Source of the DNA: Brachypterus glaber
Taxonomy: Eukaryota > Arthropoda > Insecta > Coleoptera > Kateretidae
Length of the DNA: 64,000 bases
Assembly: GCA_958510825.1 (NCBI GenBank)
Contig: OY294045.1
Coordinates: 14,063,916-14,127,915, forward strand
Reading direction: 5' to 3'
A program made the position numbers and the translations under genes. Below are positions 10,332 through 21,122 of the stretch, piece after piece. Under the pieces are notes generated by a model that was not told where the DNA came from, ran no database searches, and worked only from the letters and a program-made list of their open reading frames with translations. Position 1 is the stretch's first letter. Every line of letters begins with the position of its first letter.

Positions 10332-13300
10332 ATGTACATTAAAATAAGAAAACTTGGTGCTCCCCAAGGAGAAGGCGATTTAATCTTAAATGTTTCCAAA
10401 ATGATGTTGATAGAACAACTACGAGAACTAATTTTTGAAGAATCAAAAATACCAATCGAAGAGCAGTTTTTACTTTGCAAGGGTAAGCAGTTAGTAGACA
10501 ACCATAAAATTGTAGATTACAGTATACAACTTAACGATGTTATACAGTTAATGGTAAAAAAAGTTGTAAAACAAGAGGAAAAAGAAAATGAGACAAAAGC
10601 CTTAGATGAATCTGTAAAGGAAGTGAAACAAGAAGACACACTTGTCGATGCTGAGAGTATTTATTTTAAAGTCGGAGATTTTGTTGATATAAACCATGCA
10701 ACTAATGGGGCTTGGTATGAAGGCACAATAGAAAAAATTCTTAAAAATCAAACAAACCCAACACCACAAGAATCTGATTTAATATTTCTTGTTAAAAGCG
10801 AAGACGAAATAGCCCCTTGGGAGTTTAAAGTCACCTCAGGTGAAATAAGACCTAGATGTTTTTATACATATGAGACTTCCAGTTTAAAACCTAATATGAT
10901 AGTTCTAGTAAACTATAATGTGGAAGAACCCAAATCCCGAGGTCCTTGGTTTGATTTTAAAATAGAATCAGCTACAAGAACTAATGTAAAAGGAACACTG
11001 TTAATAGGTAAAGATAAAACACCAATAGAGAAGTGTACTTTAAAGTTTGTAAATGAAATCATGAGAATAGAAGAGCCAATATTACTTGCGGAGAGGCAGG
11101 ATAAGGAAATAAAAAAACCTCCATTAAGAAAGTACCCATATAACTGTGAGAAGTGTAAGGACGATAAAGACAAAAAATGTAGGGAATGTGGTTGTAAAAT
11201 TTGCGCAGGTAAAAATGACTGGAATTTAATTATTCTATGTGATGAATGTAACTTTGGCTTTCACATTGGCTGCCTCAAACCTGCTCTAGAAAAGGTACCA
11301 GATGAAGATGATTGGTATTGCTCAGGATGTAAAACAGATGATAGTAAAATAGTCAAAGCCGGAGAAAAACTAAAAGAAAGCAAGAAGAAAGCTAAAATGG
11401 CTAGTAGTACGACAGACTCTAAAAGGGATTGGGGAAAGGGTATGGCTTGTGTGGGAAGAACTAAAGAATGCACAATTGTTCCAAAAGATCATTTTGGACC
11501 AATCCCAGGAGTGGAAGTTGGTACATGTTGGAAATTCAGATTTCAAGTTTCTGAGGCTGGAATTCACAGACCTCATGTAGCTGGTATTCATGGTCGTGAA
11601 GGAGATGGGGCTTTTAGTTTGGTACTTAGTGGAGGATATGAGGATGATATTGATAATGGGGAGGACTTTTATTATACAGGTAAGATGTTTGTTTTGATAG
11701 AGTAAATAATAATAATAATAAACATTCTTTATTGTACAACGTTCAAATGGCCATAGACTGTAGTCCTTCAGCCTATTTTTTTAATTAAGGTTAAAAAAAT
11801 GTATTAAAAATTATGTATTATTTTTAATAGAGTATATTTTATAGAAAGTTGCACTTTAAGAATATGTATTGTAAAAAAATTCTAGCGCTTTGTAAACATT
11901 TTTTTTTTAATATCTTCACCAATAAGGGAACGTTCAAGTCTTTTGTAACGCTCCAAAATTTTTCTGGTCAAAAAATGCGTTTGCTCAGAAATATTGAAAA
12001 AAAACTAAAACAAACCGTGAAGATATGTAATTCTACGCATTCCATTACATATTATCCACAGTAAATGGTATATTGCATTTTCTCAAATAAAGCAATTAAA
12101 AACAAAAATTTCGAAAAAAAAATTCCTTTTTATTTTCTTTTCGAGAAAAACGAAAAAATAAATAAAAAATAAATGAGTCTTTATTTTTTTTTAAGTTTAA
12201 CCCCCCATAACTTTTTTGTTTTTGGGGGGATTACTTTGAAAAACAATAGGGATCTTCCTCTCATAGAACTTGATTTTTCCTGAAAATTTGAAGTCGATCG
12301 GATTATTCGTTGAGTTATCGTGTCTACAAAAATCGTGACATCAGACAGACAGACGGATATTTTCAAAATTTCTTATTTTTTTATGAAACATTTGAATCCA
12401 AGTTTTGGCGATTTTGGGAAATTAGAAACTACCGTATAATATTATTCTAGCGCAGCCGCTGTGAAAAGTCCAAACCAAATGGTGAGAAATAATGTTTAGC
12501 AAAAATGTCGAGAAAATTAAATTTAAGCAAAAAAAAAAAACGAGCAAAAAAATTACAAATTTAAAAAAAAAACTAAAAAAAACAAACAAAAAATTGAGCA
12601 ATAAAATATCTTAAAAATGAGTTTTTAGTATTAACATTTTGCAGACAAACAGACAAATAGATAAATTTTGTATAACCATATAATTATTTTGCAGGTTCAG
12701 GTGGCAGGGATTTATCTGGAAACAAACGGACAAATGAACAAAGTTCTGATCAAAAATTAACCTTAATGAATAAAGCTTTAGCACTAAACTGCTACGCTAA
12801 GTTTAATAACGCAGGCGCAGAATCTACAGACTGGAAAAAAGGCAAACCAGTGAGGGTCGTTAGAAATTATAAGCTAAGAAAACATTCCAAATACGCCCCA
12901 AAGGAAGGTAATAGATACGACGGAATATATAAAATAGTAAAGTATTATCCTGAAAAAGGATTGTCTGGATTTGTAGTCTGGAGGTATTTTCTCAGAAGAG
13001 ATGACCCAGTACCAGCACCATGGAGTGAGGGAGGCCAGGAGTTAGACATGATTTATCCAGAGGGATATTTAGAAGCGCAAAAGTTGGAGGAAAAAAAGAA
13101 AGAGGAAGAAAAGAAAAACAAAGAAAACCCCAAAGGAAAAACGCCGAAAAAAGGATTAAAACGGAAGTTTGCAGAAAGCCCCAAATCTAAACCACTTACA
13201 GACTTTTTTAATGCCTCCCCAAAAAGAGCTAAAGTGGTTGAGTATAAAATAAGTGAAGATGTTGAAAAATTGATTTTGGAAGATGTCAAAAATGAAAAGT

Positions 13301-15266
13301 TATGGAGTCAATCCAAAGAATCAGTAAAAGATGGAAAACTTAAGTTTTTATCTAAACTTGAAGAATTGTTTATGTGTATTTGTTGTCAAGAATTGGCCTA
13401 TTTGCCAGTTACTACTGATTGTAACCACAACATATGCAAGGTAATAACAGGTTTTCTCAAAATTTATTCCAGATGAAGTGAGCCTAGCTTGTCCTCCCCC
13501 CCAAATTTGCAAGCGGAGCTTCTAGCGTTCTAGTCATGTATGGTCTGTTTCTTCAAGCAAGATAGTAAATTAAAAATCGCACAGTGAATATTTTCAAAAC
13601 AGATTCGAATATTGGATGTGCGAATATACTGCGTAGTTTATTTTATGAAACGTAACTATATTCTATACACAAACATATACTATTCAAACCTGTTGTAAAA
13701 ATATTTACTGTGCGATTTTTAATTTACTATCTTGCTTGAAAAAAACAGACCATAGTTTGTACTGTACATAAACTGAGTTTAACTCTATTCTAACCACACT
13801 TAAGGCATAATGATCACTAACTAAACTAAGCCGTCTTTTTATTCGCGAGAAAGAAAGATGGCTTCTTACCTGGCCAAAAAAAAGGAATTTTTTAATTACT
13901 AATAAGCCTTTAAGGTTAGTTTATAAAAAAAATAATGAAGGTTACGAGAAATATAAGTAATTTTAGGTTCATACTGCGCATGCTTGGTAATAGCAAACAT
14001 TTGGTAAATAAAATTGAATTTTTGACTACACTGCGCATGCGTAAGTATAATTACGGCACCCAGTTATACTTACCCGGATAACATCCATGATTTCATGAGT
14101 TCTCATGAGATCATCATGACAGACAACCAAGCTATCCTTTAAAGGTTTCGTTTTTCGTTTATGACGTACGGAACTTTAATAATGTGGAATAAATTTTGTA
14201 TAGCTCGTCAAACGTAGGAAGAGACTTGGAAATATAAGAGAAAGTATTCGGAGGAAGAAAGATAGGCGGTACGCGCCGCGCACTAGGCGGGCGTGTCCAT
14301 TTTTAAAACTCACGTCTCTTTCTACGTTTGACAAGTTGTACCCCTGCGCACTTCTTAAATTTTTTATATGGCACAAAATTTGTAGATTGTAAATTTAAAA
14401 ACTTAAGTTTTTTTTTTGTTTAAAAATAGATTTGTGTTTTTAATTTTTAAAATATCCTTTAAAAAAATTGCAAAAAATAGTTTTTACCCCTTCTAAGGAA
14501 AATAACTTTCCAATACATGATTTTAAAGCTTAAACATTCCTCTAAATAAAATTAAATTCTACTGATTCTTTTTTTTTTAAAGCTTAAACATTCTCTACTT
14601 TTGTTTTTATTTAGATTAATTAAAAAAAGTATTTTTGTATTAACAGCAACAAAAAATGTACAACCATGTTTTTTTGCCCCATCTTTTAGGACTTGCACTG
14701 CAACTATTTATCAAATTGTTAAAGTCTCTCTTATTGCCGCAGTTTTAATGAACATTTTCTTTTTTATTTTTTTATATTTTTACTTCTGATTTAGGAGATA
14801 TCAGGATTTTCCTGAAAGTTGTCATTTTTTCAGTTAACTCAAAAAGTACTACATGAACTGGATTTTTCATTTGAAGTTTAACCGAGTTACGTTTTTCTTC
14901 TTATCAAGTTTATCAAAAACTAAAATGGGTTTGATAAACTTGAGTCATAGTTGGGTGGTTATCTGGATTCAGCATAAAAAAACGTAGAAAATGACACCGA
15001 CTTATTTTATTCACTTCGCACGTATTATAAATAATTAATATTTCTCGTTAGCTTCGCTAAATTTCGCATAAACCAGTTAGTAACCTATGTTGTAACTATT
15101 TTAATATATTTTTTAGGATTGCTTAAAACGATCTTTTTTGTCAAAAATATACAACTGCCCACACTGCAGATTTGAACTTGGCAAGGACTATAGTATGGTC
15201 GTCAACGAACCTTTGAGTAGTTCCCTCAAACTCTTATTCCCTGGATACGAGGCTACGAGACAATAA
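10332..15266 (+). CDS. Uhrf1: UHRF1, E3 ubiquitin ligase and hemimethylated-DNA reader
   Basis: Three exons, 10332-11679, 12695-13440 and 15117-15266, all GT-AG with matching phases (split Gly codon, then phase 0), give 747 residues; human UHRF1 is about 793. Domains in order: ubiquitin-like 1-77, tandem Tudor about 108-257, PHD finger about 272-333 ([10 protein letters not shown]), SRA about 371-535 ([20 protein letters not shown]), and C3HC4 RING 677-715 (CICCQELAY...CPHC). The SRA base-flipping pocket is intact: Y436, D439, Y448 and T449 match the human residues at a constant offset of 30, and the NKR finger is N459-R461. The product should bind hemimethylated CpG, ubiquitinate histone H3 and recruit DNMT1 in the nucleus. 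Odd points: two of three tandem-Tudor aromatic-cage positions are S156 and E159, a PHD Asp is N307, and a PIP-box-like S-K-P-L-T-D-F-F lies at 614-621. An ATTAAA signal lies at 15333. Confidence 0.96.
11680..12694 (+). other. UHRF1 intron 1 with repeats
   Basis: Donor G|GTAAGAT, acceptor TTATTTTGCAG. It holds a short (TAA)n tract just after the donor and a TAA-flanked GGGAACGTTCAAGT end near 11923-11940 that matches the terminal repeat of the element at 21123-21899. It also holds the dispersed repeat at 12188-12480. Confidence 0.7.
12188..12480. repeat. GGTTTGGACTTTT family repeat in UHRF1 intron 1
   Basis: The core GTCGATCGGATTATTCGTTG, then ATCGTGTCTACAAAAATCGTG, CAGACAGACAGACGG and TACCGTATAATATTATT, ends in GAAAAGTCCAAACC, the inverted form of the family end seen at 3400. 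Same family as 3394-3800 and 7495-7835. Confidence 0.6.
13539..13754. mobile_element. 216-bp MITE, TIR TATGGTCTGTTT, in UHRF1 intron 2
   Basis: Near-complete palindrome: TGGTCTGTTTCTTCAAGCAA at the left and its complement at the right, followed by a long AT arm (AATTAAAAATCGCACAGT). TA is at each end. Two further copies lie at 31070-31284 and 31302-31516. The TA flank and small size suggest a Tc1/mariner-type MITE (inference). Confidence 0.8.
14194..14341. mobile_element. Small palindromic MITE in UHRF1 intron 2
   Basis: GTATAGCTCGTCAAACGTAG at the left pairs with CTACGTTTGACAAGTTGTAC at the right. The GC-richer centre (GGTACGCGCCGCGC) is unlike the surroundings. About 148 bp, non-coding. 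Confidence 0.65.
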
Positions 15267-15438
15267 TGTGTTTTGCTGTCTTATTTTTATTTATATTGTA
15301 AGTATTAGGTTAGTAAGTTATGCATTCATTCCATTAAAATAATGTAGGATTTAGCTACCATACTTTGGCGCGACTTTAAACGTGAGGGTGACATATCCTT
15401 TTGTAAATAAAATTTGGAAAAAGTTTAAAACAAACAAA

Positions 15439-16668
15439 TCGTATCAGAACAATAAGGTTTCAACTGACATTGTGAGATTGCAGTAACTGTCAGTATATTT
15501 TCAGTAGTAATATCATAAGTGCATGTTGAATTATCGATAATTTTTTTATTGTATTAAAAAAATGCTTGGCAATTGTTTGAGTGCATTTTTCGTGTTACAA
15601 AATTCCGAGACTGCAGGTCGAGGAATTTTGATGAAAAATGCACGAAAACAACTTCTTTAAGCAAAATGTTTTTTTATATACAGTAAAAAAAAATATGTAT
15701 AATTCAACATGCACGAATGGTATTTTGAAAGACTATTTCACAAACATAATAAGGAAGTATATAATTTTAACATGTTTAATTTTGTTTCATATTTAAATTA
15801 AAAATTTAAGAACTAGGCAACAATATTACTTTACAACTATAATTAAAAATTTAAACTTCAAATTTGCAGCGCTTTTTAAAACCACGATGTTGCCAAGTCT
15901 AAACTTCGCTTGAGGGATATTTTATGCTTGAGATTATTCCAATAAAATAGTTGTTATCATATATTTTAGCATTTAAATAAAAATCATGGCTGTTTTTGTT
16001 TAAAAAAGTTTAGTTTTCAACTGAAAAGAAATAAAATAACGGCTGTTTCCACCCGTAAAAAAAACAATTTGCGATCAATTTATAATAAAGTTTTTAGTGG
16101 CCTGTTTTTAATACCAAGATTCAATTAAATAAATTAAAATTTATGAATATCAGTGATTTAAAGCTTTTAAGATGGAAAGTGCATAAAATATAATATATTA
16201 TCTGAAATTAATTAGGGTTTATACCTAAGATGTTTTGGTAATAAAATAAGCATTTATATTGCTTATCAATAAAAATAAATCAACTAAAGGTAAGCTTCAC
16301 AAATTAAAAACACATTTTGCAAAAATATAACATTTATTAAGATGTCAGTAACTGTCAGTTTCTTGATTCCATAATAACCAATTGATTATTGCACATGTGC
16401 AAAAATTATCAGATTCATTTTGATCTGATTGGTCAAGAAACTAAAAATGCAAGATTTTGATTGGCCTATATATTGTTTGTGAAATAGTCTATGTTAAATT
16501 TAAAATCCTTTACCTTGAAGAGTTAAAACTTTTGATTTGATAGATATGGATTGCATTATTTTCGTTATTTGTACAAAATTTTAAATTTATAAGTAAAATC
16601 GTTACAAAATATACTGACAATTACTGCAATCTCACAATGTCAGTTGAAACTTTGTTGTTCTGATACGA
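15439..16668. mobile_element. 1.23-kb element with about 62-bp TIRs and nested palindromes
   Basis: Left end TCGTATCAGAACAATAAGG, right end CCTTATTGTTCTGATACGA-like (TTGTTGTTCTGATACGA), with the AACTGACATTGTGAGATTGC arm inverted on the right. A nested palindrome at about 15517-15715 has GTGCATGTTGAATTA ends. Another inverted pair, GACTATTTCACAAACA / TGTTTGTGAAATAGTC, lies near 15740 and 16475. No transposase ORF. Confidence 0.7.
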
Positions 16669-16856
16669 CGAAATAGCTGATTGTGACAGGGTCTGAATTA
16701 GAAGAGTATTACACACGAGACAATTTTTTTATAAAACAATGACTGAAAAAGTGACGTTTCTGCTTTCAGCATTATTATAGGCATAAGTGCGTAAAAATTA
16801 TATTTTCATTTAATTAAAACAATAGCATAGTGCAGTAAAATATTAAATGTAAATTT

Positions 16857-16977
16857 CAATAAATGTACACGGGCTGATATTTTAAAGAGTAGTAGTGGAT
16901 GGTAGCAGAACGCTCCTGTTTGGTTTTCACCGGGTGATTTGCGTAAGGTAAGTCCGCTATCCCGTGTACATTTATTG
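16857..16977. repeat. 121-bp inverted repeat
   Basis: CAATAAATGTACACGGG at the left is inverted as CCCGTGTACATTTATTG at the right around a spacer of about 85 bp. Probably a short MITE. Confidence 0.6.
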
Positions 16978-17043
16978 CAATTTCACATAAGAATTCTTCA
17001 TTATTTGACTGGACTAGTAGTTTATGATACAAATTTCAACATC

Positions 17044-17461
17044 AATGGCGATTTCTCCCGTTAGATTAGAGAGGGACAAAAGTTCTACCCAAGAAGGATA
17101 GAAGACATACATACACTCCCACTTCCACCCAACCAAACAAATTCTGTATTTGTTCTTTGTTGAACAAATACAATATTTACTTGGCCGGGCGAAAAGTGTA
17201 ACTATATTATTTTTATTAAAGAAATTACTGGCGCCATCTAAATTTTAGTTGAATTATCTTATTCTACAGAGTCACATCAGCTATGTTCGTTCGTGCCGCT
17301 CAGTGCTACACTTTCCGGCCAACCAAATAAATACTGTATTTGTTGTATGAAAAACAAATACAGTATCTATTTGGTTGCCTCGAAAGTGTAGCACCAATGA
17401 GATAGAGATAGGGTAGACGTCTTTTGTTTCATAATTCTAGTTGTAGAGAGCTCCATTAACC
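17044..17461 (+). mobile_element. Repeat with two internal hairpins, copy 1
   Basis: It matches 42866-43273 along its whole length in the opposite orientation. Ends resemble AATGGAGATTTCTC in inverted orientation, a short TIR seen more clearly in copy 2. Two internal hairpins are built from AAATACTGTATTTGTT and AACAAATACAGTATCTATTT, and from CAAATTCTGTATTTGTTC. Non-coding. Confidence 0.65.
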
Positions 17462-17721
17462 ACTCAATGTCGACTATTTTACTTTTTGTACAGATTTATC
17501 ATACAAAAGGGGCGCTTTTAGATACAATTGAATAAAAAAGTATTTAAAAATCAAGTGTGCCTAAAAGTATGTTACTTTCAGAAAGTATTACAAGAACAAT
17601 TTTAAATCTAAAATGCAAGTAGAAAAGTCAGCTTTCAAAACGTTATTTTTTTATAATTTGGCGTTTTAAAAAACTTTCGTCAAAATTAAATTTATCCGAC
17701 CTGTTGAAATGTTGCACTAAC

Positions 17722-17845
17722 CACCCTATTGAAAATGGCGGGTCTGCTTGGGTATAAATGGTGCACAAACCGGACTGAAGCGGGTGAATTCTCGGTTTGT
17801 GGACCATTATATCTGCGCAGACCCGTCATTTTCAATAGGGTGGAA
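17722..17845. mobile_element. Palindromic MITE, ACCCTATTGAAAATGGCGGG
   Basis: ACCCTATTGAAAATGGCGGG and GGGTATAAATGGT at the left are mirrored at the right as CCCGTCATTTTCAATAGGGT. The same palindrome recurs at about 49495-49617. Confidence 0.7.
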
Positions 17846-18005
17846 AAGAGCGGATAAAGTTCGTCGATTACAGTCCGGTGACTTGACGTGATTCGAATCA
17901 CATGATCATGTTTATGAATTTATTGTAAATATTAGTTTTTAATTCTTTAAGGAGTGAGCGCTATGCTTTTTTATGCTTTTTGGATCAATTTGGTAATTTA
18001 CTATG

Positions 18006-19577
18006 CACCGAGGGGTTGACCGCGTCTGAAATTTGTACAAAAGAGTTTCTTTTTTGCAAAGAGTTCCTCCGGAGTTTCTCGGAGTTCCTCCAGAGTTCCT
18101 TGGGAGTTCCTCCTGTGTTCCTTAAGAGTTCCTCGGTAATTTTTGGCAAATAAGCCGTAGAAATTACCGCTGTGCAAGCACTACTGCCAATAAGGCACCC
18201 TCAAAAAAGCTTTGTGCCTGACGGTTTCTACCAAACTTACTTGGCGCCACTTCAGAACAGAAAAAAAATTGGCGCCTCAAAATTACCTTCACGGGAAAAC
18301 AGCTTTGTCCCTGACAGTTTCTACCAAACTTGGCGCCTCTTCAACACAAAAATTGAAAAATTGGCGCCCCAAGATTGCCTTCAGGAAAAAAGCTTTGTCC
18401 CTGACGGTTTCTACCTAACATGGCGCCCCAAAATTACCTTCAGGAAAAAAAGCTTTGTCCCTGACAGTTTATACCAAACTTGGCGCCCCTTCAAAAAAAA
18501 ATTGGCGCCCAAAGGGGTAAGATGTTTTGTAAAGTCTTTGTAACGGCTCATATAGTTTGAACATAAGAACGTTAATCCACATGGGTAATACTAATAATTG
18601 TTTCTGACCGCGTCTGAAATTTGTACAAAAGAGTTCCTTTTTGCACAAAGAGTTCCTCCCTTTTGCAAAGAGTTCCTCCATTTTGCAAAGAGTTCCTCCA
18701 TTTTGTAAAGAGTTCCTCCAGAGTTCCTCCTTTTTGTAAAGAGTTCCTCGGAGTTCCTCCAGAGTTCCTCGGAGTTCCTCCTGAGTTCCTCCAGAGTTCC
18801 TCCTGAGTTCCTCCAGAGTTCCTTGGGAGTTCCTCCTGTGTTCCTTAAGAGTTCCTCGGTAATTTTTGGCAAATAAGCCGTAGAAATTACCGCTTTGCAA
18901 GCACTACTGCCAATAAGGCACCCTCAAAAAAGCTTTGTGCCTGACGGTTTCTACCAAACTTACTTGGCGCCACTTCAGAACAGAACAAAAATTGGCGCCT
19001 CAAAATTACCTTCACGGGAAAACAGCTTTGTCCCTGACAGTTTCTACCAAACTTGGCGCCTCTTCAGCACAAAAATTGAAAAATTGGCGCCCCAAGAATG
19101 CCTTCAGGAAAAAAAGCTTTGTCCCTGACGGTTTCTACCTAACATGGCGCCCCTTCAGAACAAAAATTGGCGCCCCAAAATTACCTTCAGGAAAAAAGCT
19201 TTGTCCCTGACGGTTTCTACCAAACTTGGCGCCCCTTCAAATTGGCGTCCCAAGGGGTAAGATGTTTTGTAAAGTCTTTGTAACGGCTCATATAGTTTGA
19301 ACATAAGAACGTTAATCCACATGGGTAATACTAATAATTGTTTCTGACCGCGTCTGAAATTTGTACAAAAGAGTTCCTTTTTGCACAAAGAGTTCCTCCA
19401 TTTTGCAAAGAGTTCCTCCATTTTGTAAAGAGTTCCTCCAGAGTTCCTCCTTTTTGCAAAGAGTTCCTCTGAGTTCCTCCTGAGTTCCTCCAGAGTTCCT
19501 CCTGAGTTCCTCCTGAGTTCCTCCTGAGTTCCTTTGGCCTGTAAAAAAGATTTCCTCGCGGTCAGCCCCTCGCTATG
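18006..19577. mobile_element. TIR-bounded tandem array of a 0.6-0.7-kb compound unit
   Basis: Two near-complete units (about 18018-18602 and 18605-19342) and a partial third (19345-19553) repeat in tandem. Each unit has a microsatellite half made of AGAGTTCCTCC-type 10-12-mers and a half with repeated blocks CAAACTTGGCGCC, AAGCTTTGTCCCTGACGGTT and AATTACCTTCAGGAAAA. The array is bracketed by GCACCGAGGGGTTGACCGCG and its inverse CGCGGTCAGCCCCTCGCTAT. ORFs in it are open because of the repeats and show no domain. Confidence 0.75.
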
Positions 19578-19648
19578 CATATTCTTTCAGATACTTACCT
19601 TTATAGTAATTTTTCTAAAGATTTGGTTTCATAATTTTTTTAACTATC

Positions 19649-20374
19649 TACCGGGTGTCCCAACTCTATTTACCCAGCGATTTTCTCGAAAACTAAAAGA
19701 GATAATCAAGTTCTGCGAAAACCATCTTAAATTAGACAACTTAATCTATCTTTTAGCACATATTTGATACTTTCAGCTTTTAAAATGTGGGCAGGGGGCA
19801 TAGGGGAGAATTTTTTTAAATGAAAAGGGGGGTCGTGTGATAAATCATTTTAAAGCAAATAAAATTCTCTATTAGACTGTATATTTTTTTATTTTTTAAA
19901 CAATTTTTTTAAGGTTTTGATTTTTTAATTTTTTATGCTAAAAAATGCGATTTTTAAAGTTTTTTTTTGTAAATTTTTATTTATGTCAATTAAAATTAGT
20001 TTAAAAGTATAATTTACGTTTTTTTTATCATGAAATTAGTAATTTTTTAAAAATTGTTTGATTTTTTAGAGAAATTTTAACAAAAATACCCATTTTCAAC
20101 CCTATTTTAAACCCAAAAAATTTTATTTTAAAAATTAAAAAATATATAGTTAAATGGAGAATTTTATAAGCTTTAAAATGATGTATCACACAACCCCCCT
20201 TTCTATTTAAAAAAATGTCCCCCTAAGTCCCCTGCCCACATTTCAAGAGAAAGTATCAAATATATGCTAGAAAATAGTCTAAGTTGTCTTATTTAAGATG
20301 GTTTTCTCAGAACTTGATTATCTCTTTTAGTTTACGAGAAAATCGCTGGGTATATAGAGTTGGGACACCCGGTA
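19649..20374. mobile_element. Palindromic element with TACCGGGTGTCCC ends
   Basis: The left end ACCGGGTGTCCCAACTCTAT is inverted at the right as ATAGAGTTGGGACACCCGGT. The arms include CAGCGATTTTCTCG, GAGATAATCAAGTTCTG and their complements. The interior is AT-rich and recurs without the ends at 7865-8165 and 44930-45360. About 725 bp, no ORF of note. Confidence 0.75.
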
Positions 20375-20720
20375 TACTAAAATTATAATTCGAGTTTTTT
20401 TTATAATTTGAATCTAGTACTTTGTACTATAGGTATTTTATATTTTAGATTGTTTTTTAAAAGTATTTTATTAGAACATGTTAATTTTAATATTTTATTG
20501 CATTTTATTTAAAAATATACTATTTTCTTAATGAGTTTTTGACAAAGAAATGTACCTATATTTTAATAATAATTAAAATTAATTTAATAATAAAGCTTTC
20601 AAAAATTATTAATGCTTTTATTGGATTATTTACAGGTGTATGATTAGTCAAAATTAGGATTTAAATTTTTATTTAAGTACCGTTTATAAACAAAAAACAT
20701 AGTTTTCCTACGATTCCCCT

Positions 20721-20868
20721 ATGAAAATGACATTTACCACACTCTTTTGTTCTTTAGAAAACGCCTTATATCACACTTGTTTCATATTTTCATATGAAAA
20801 TGTCATTTACCACACTCTTTTGTTCTTTAGAAAACGCCTTATATCACACTTGTTTGATATTTTTACAT
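20721..20868. repeat. Tandem duplication, 74-bp unit
   Basis: Two copies of a unit starting ATGAAAATGACATTTACCAC (second with one change) and containing CTTTAGAAAACGCCTTATAT lie head to tail. Shorter echoes of CACACTTGTTTGATATTTT follow to about 20912. Confidence 0.75.
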
Positions 20869-21122
20869 CACACTTGTTTGATATTTTGATATCGCCCTAG
20901 TTTGATATTTATGTATGTAGGTTTGCCTATTTTTTTTTTAGATATTTACGTTGTAAATTCTACGAATTTTACTCACCTCGTTTTATAGGCCATTTTCCAC
21001 CTTTCATTACAAACTTCTTTGATGTCTTTTATGTTTTTCAATCCAAATATTTCTGTTTTTCATGTCAAAAATAAAAACTATAGTTATAACCTTACTATGT
21101 TGACCCAGGTCAATATAACTTA

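Noticed and set aside
10913..11591. Minus-strand ORFs opposite UHRF1 exon 1
   Set aside because: Shadows of a confidently assigned coding exon.
18018..19342. CRISPR array
   Set aside because: Repeats vary in length, spacers are themselves repeats, and the genome is that of an animal.
18172..19580. Several 60-143-codon ORFs on both strands
   Set aside because: All are by-products of the tandem array; their text repeats with the array unit.
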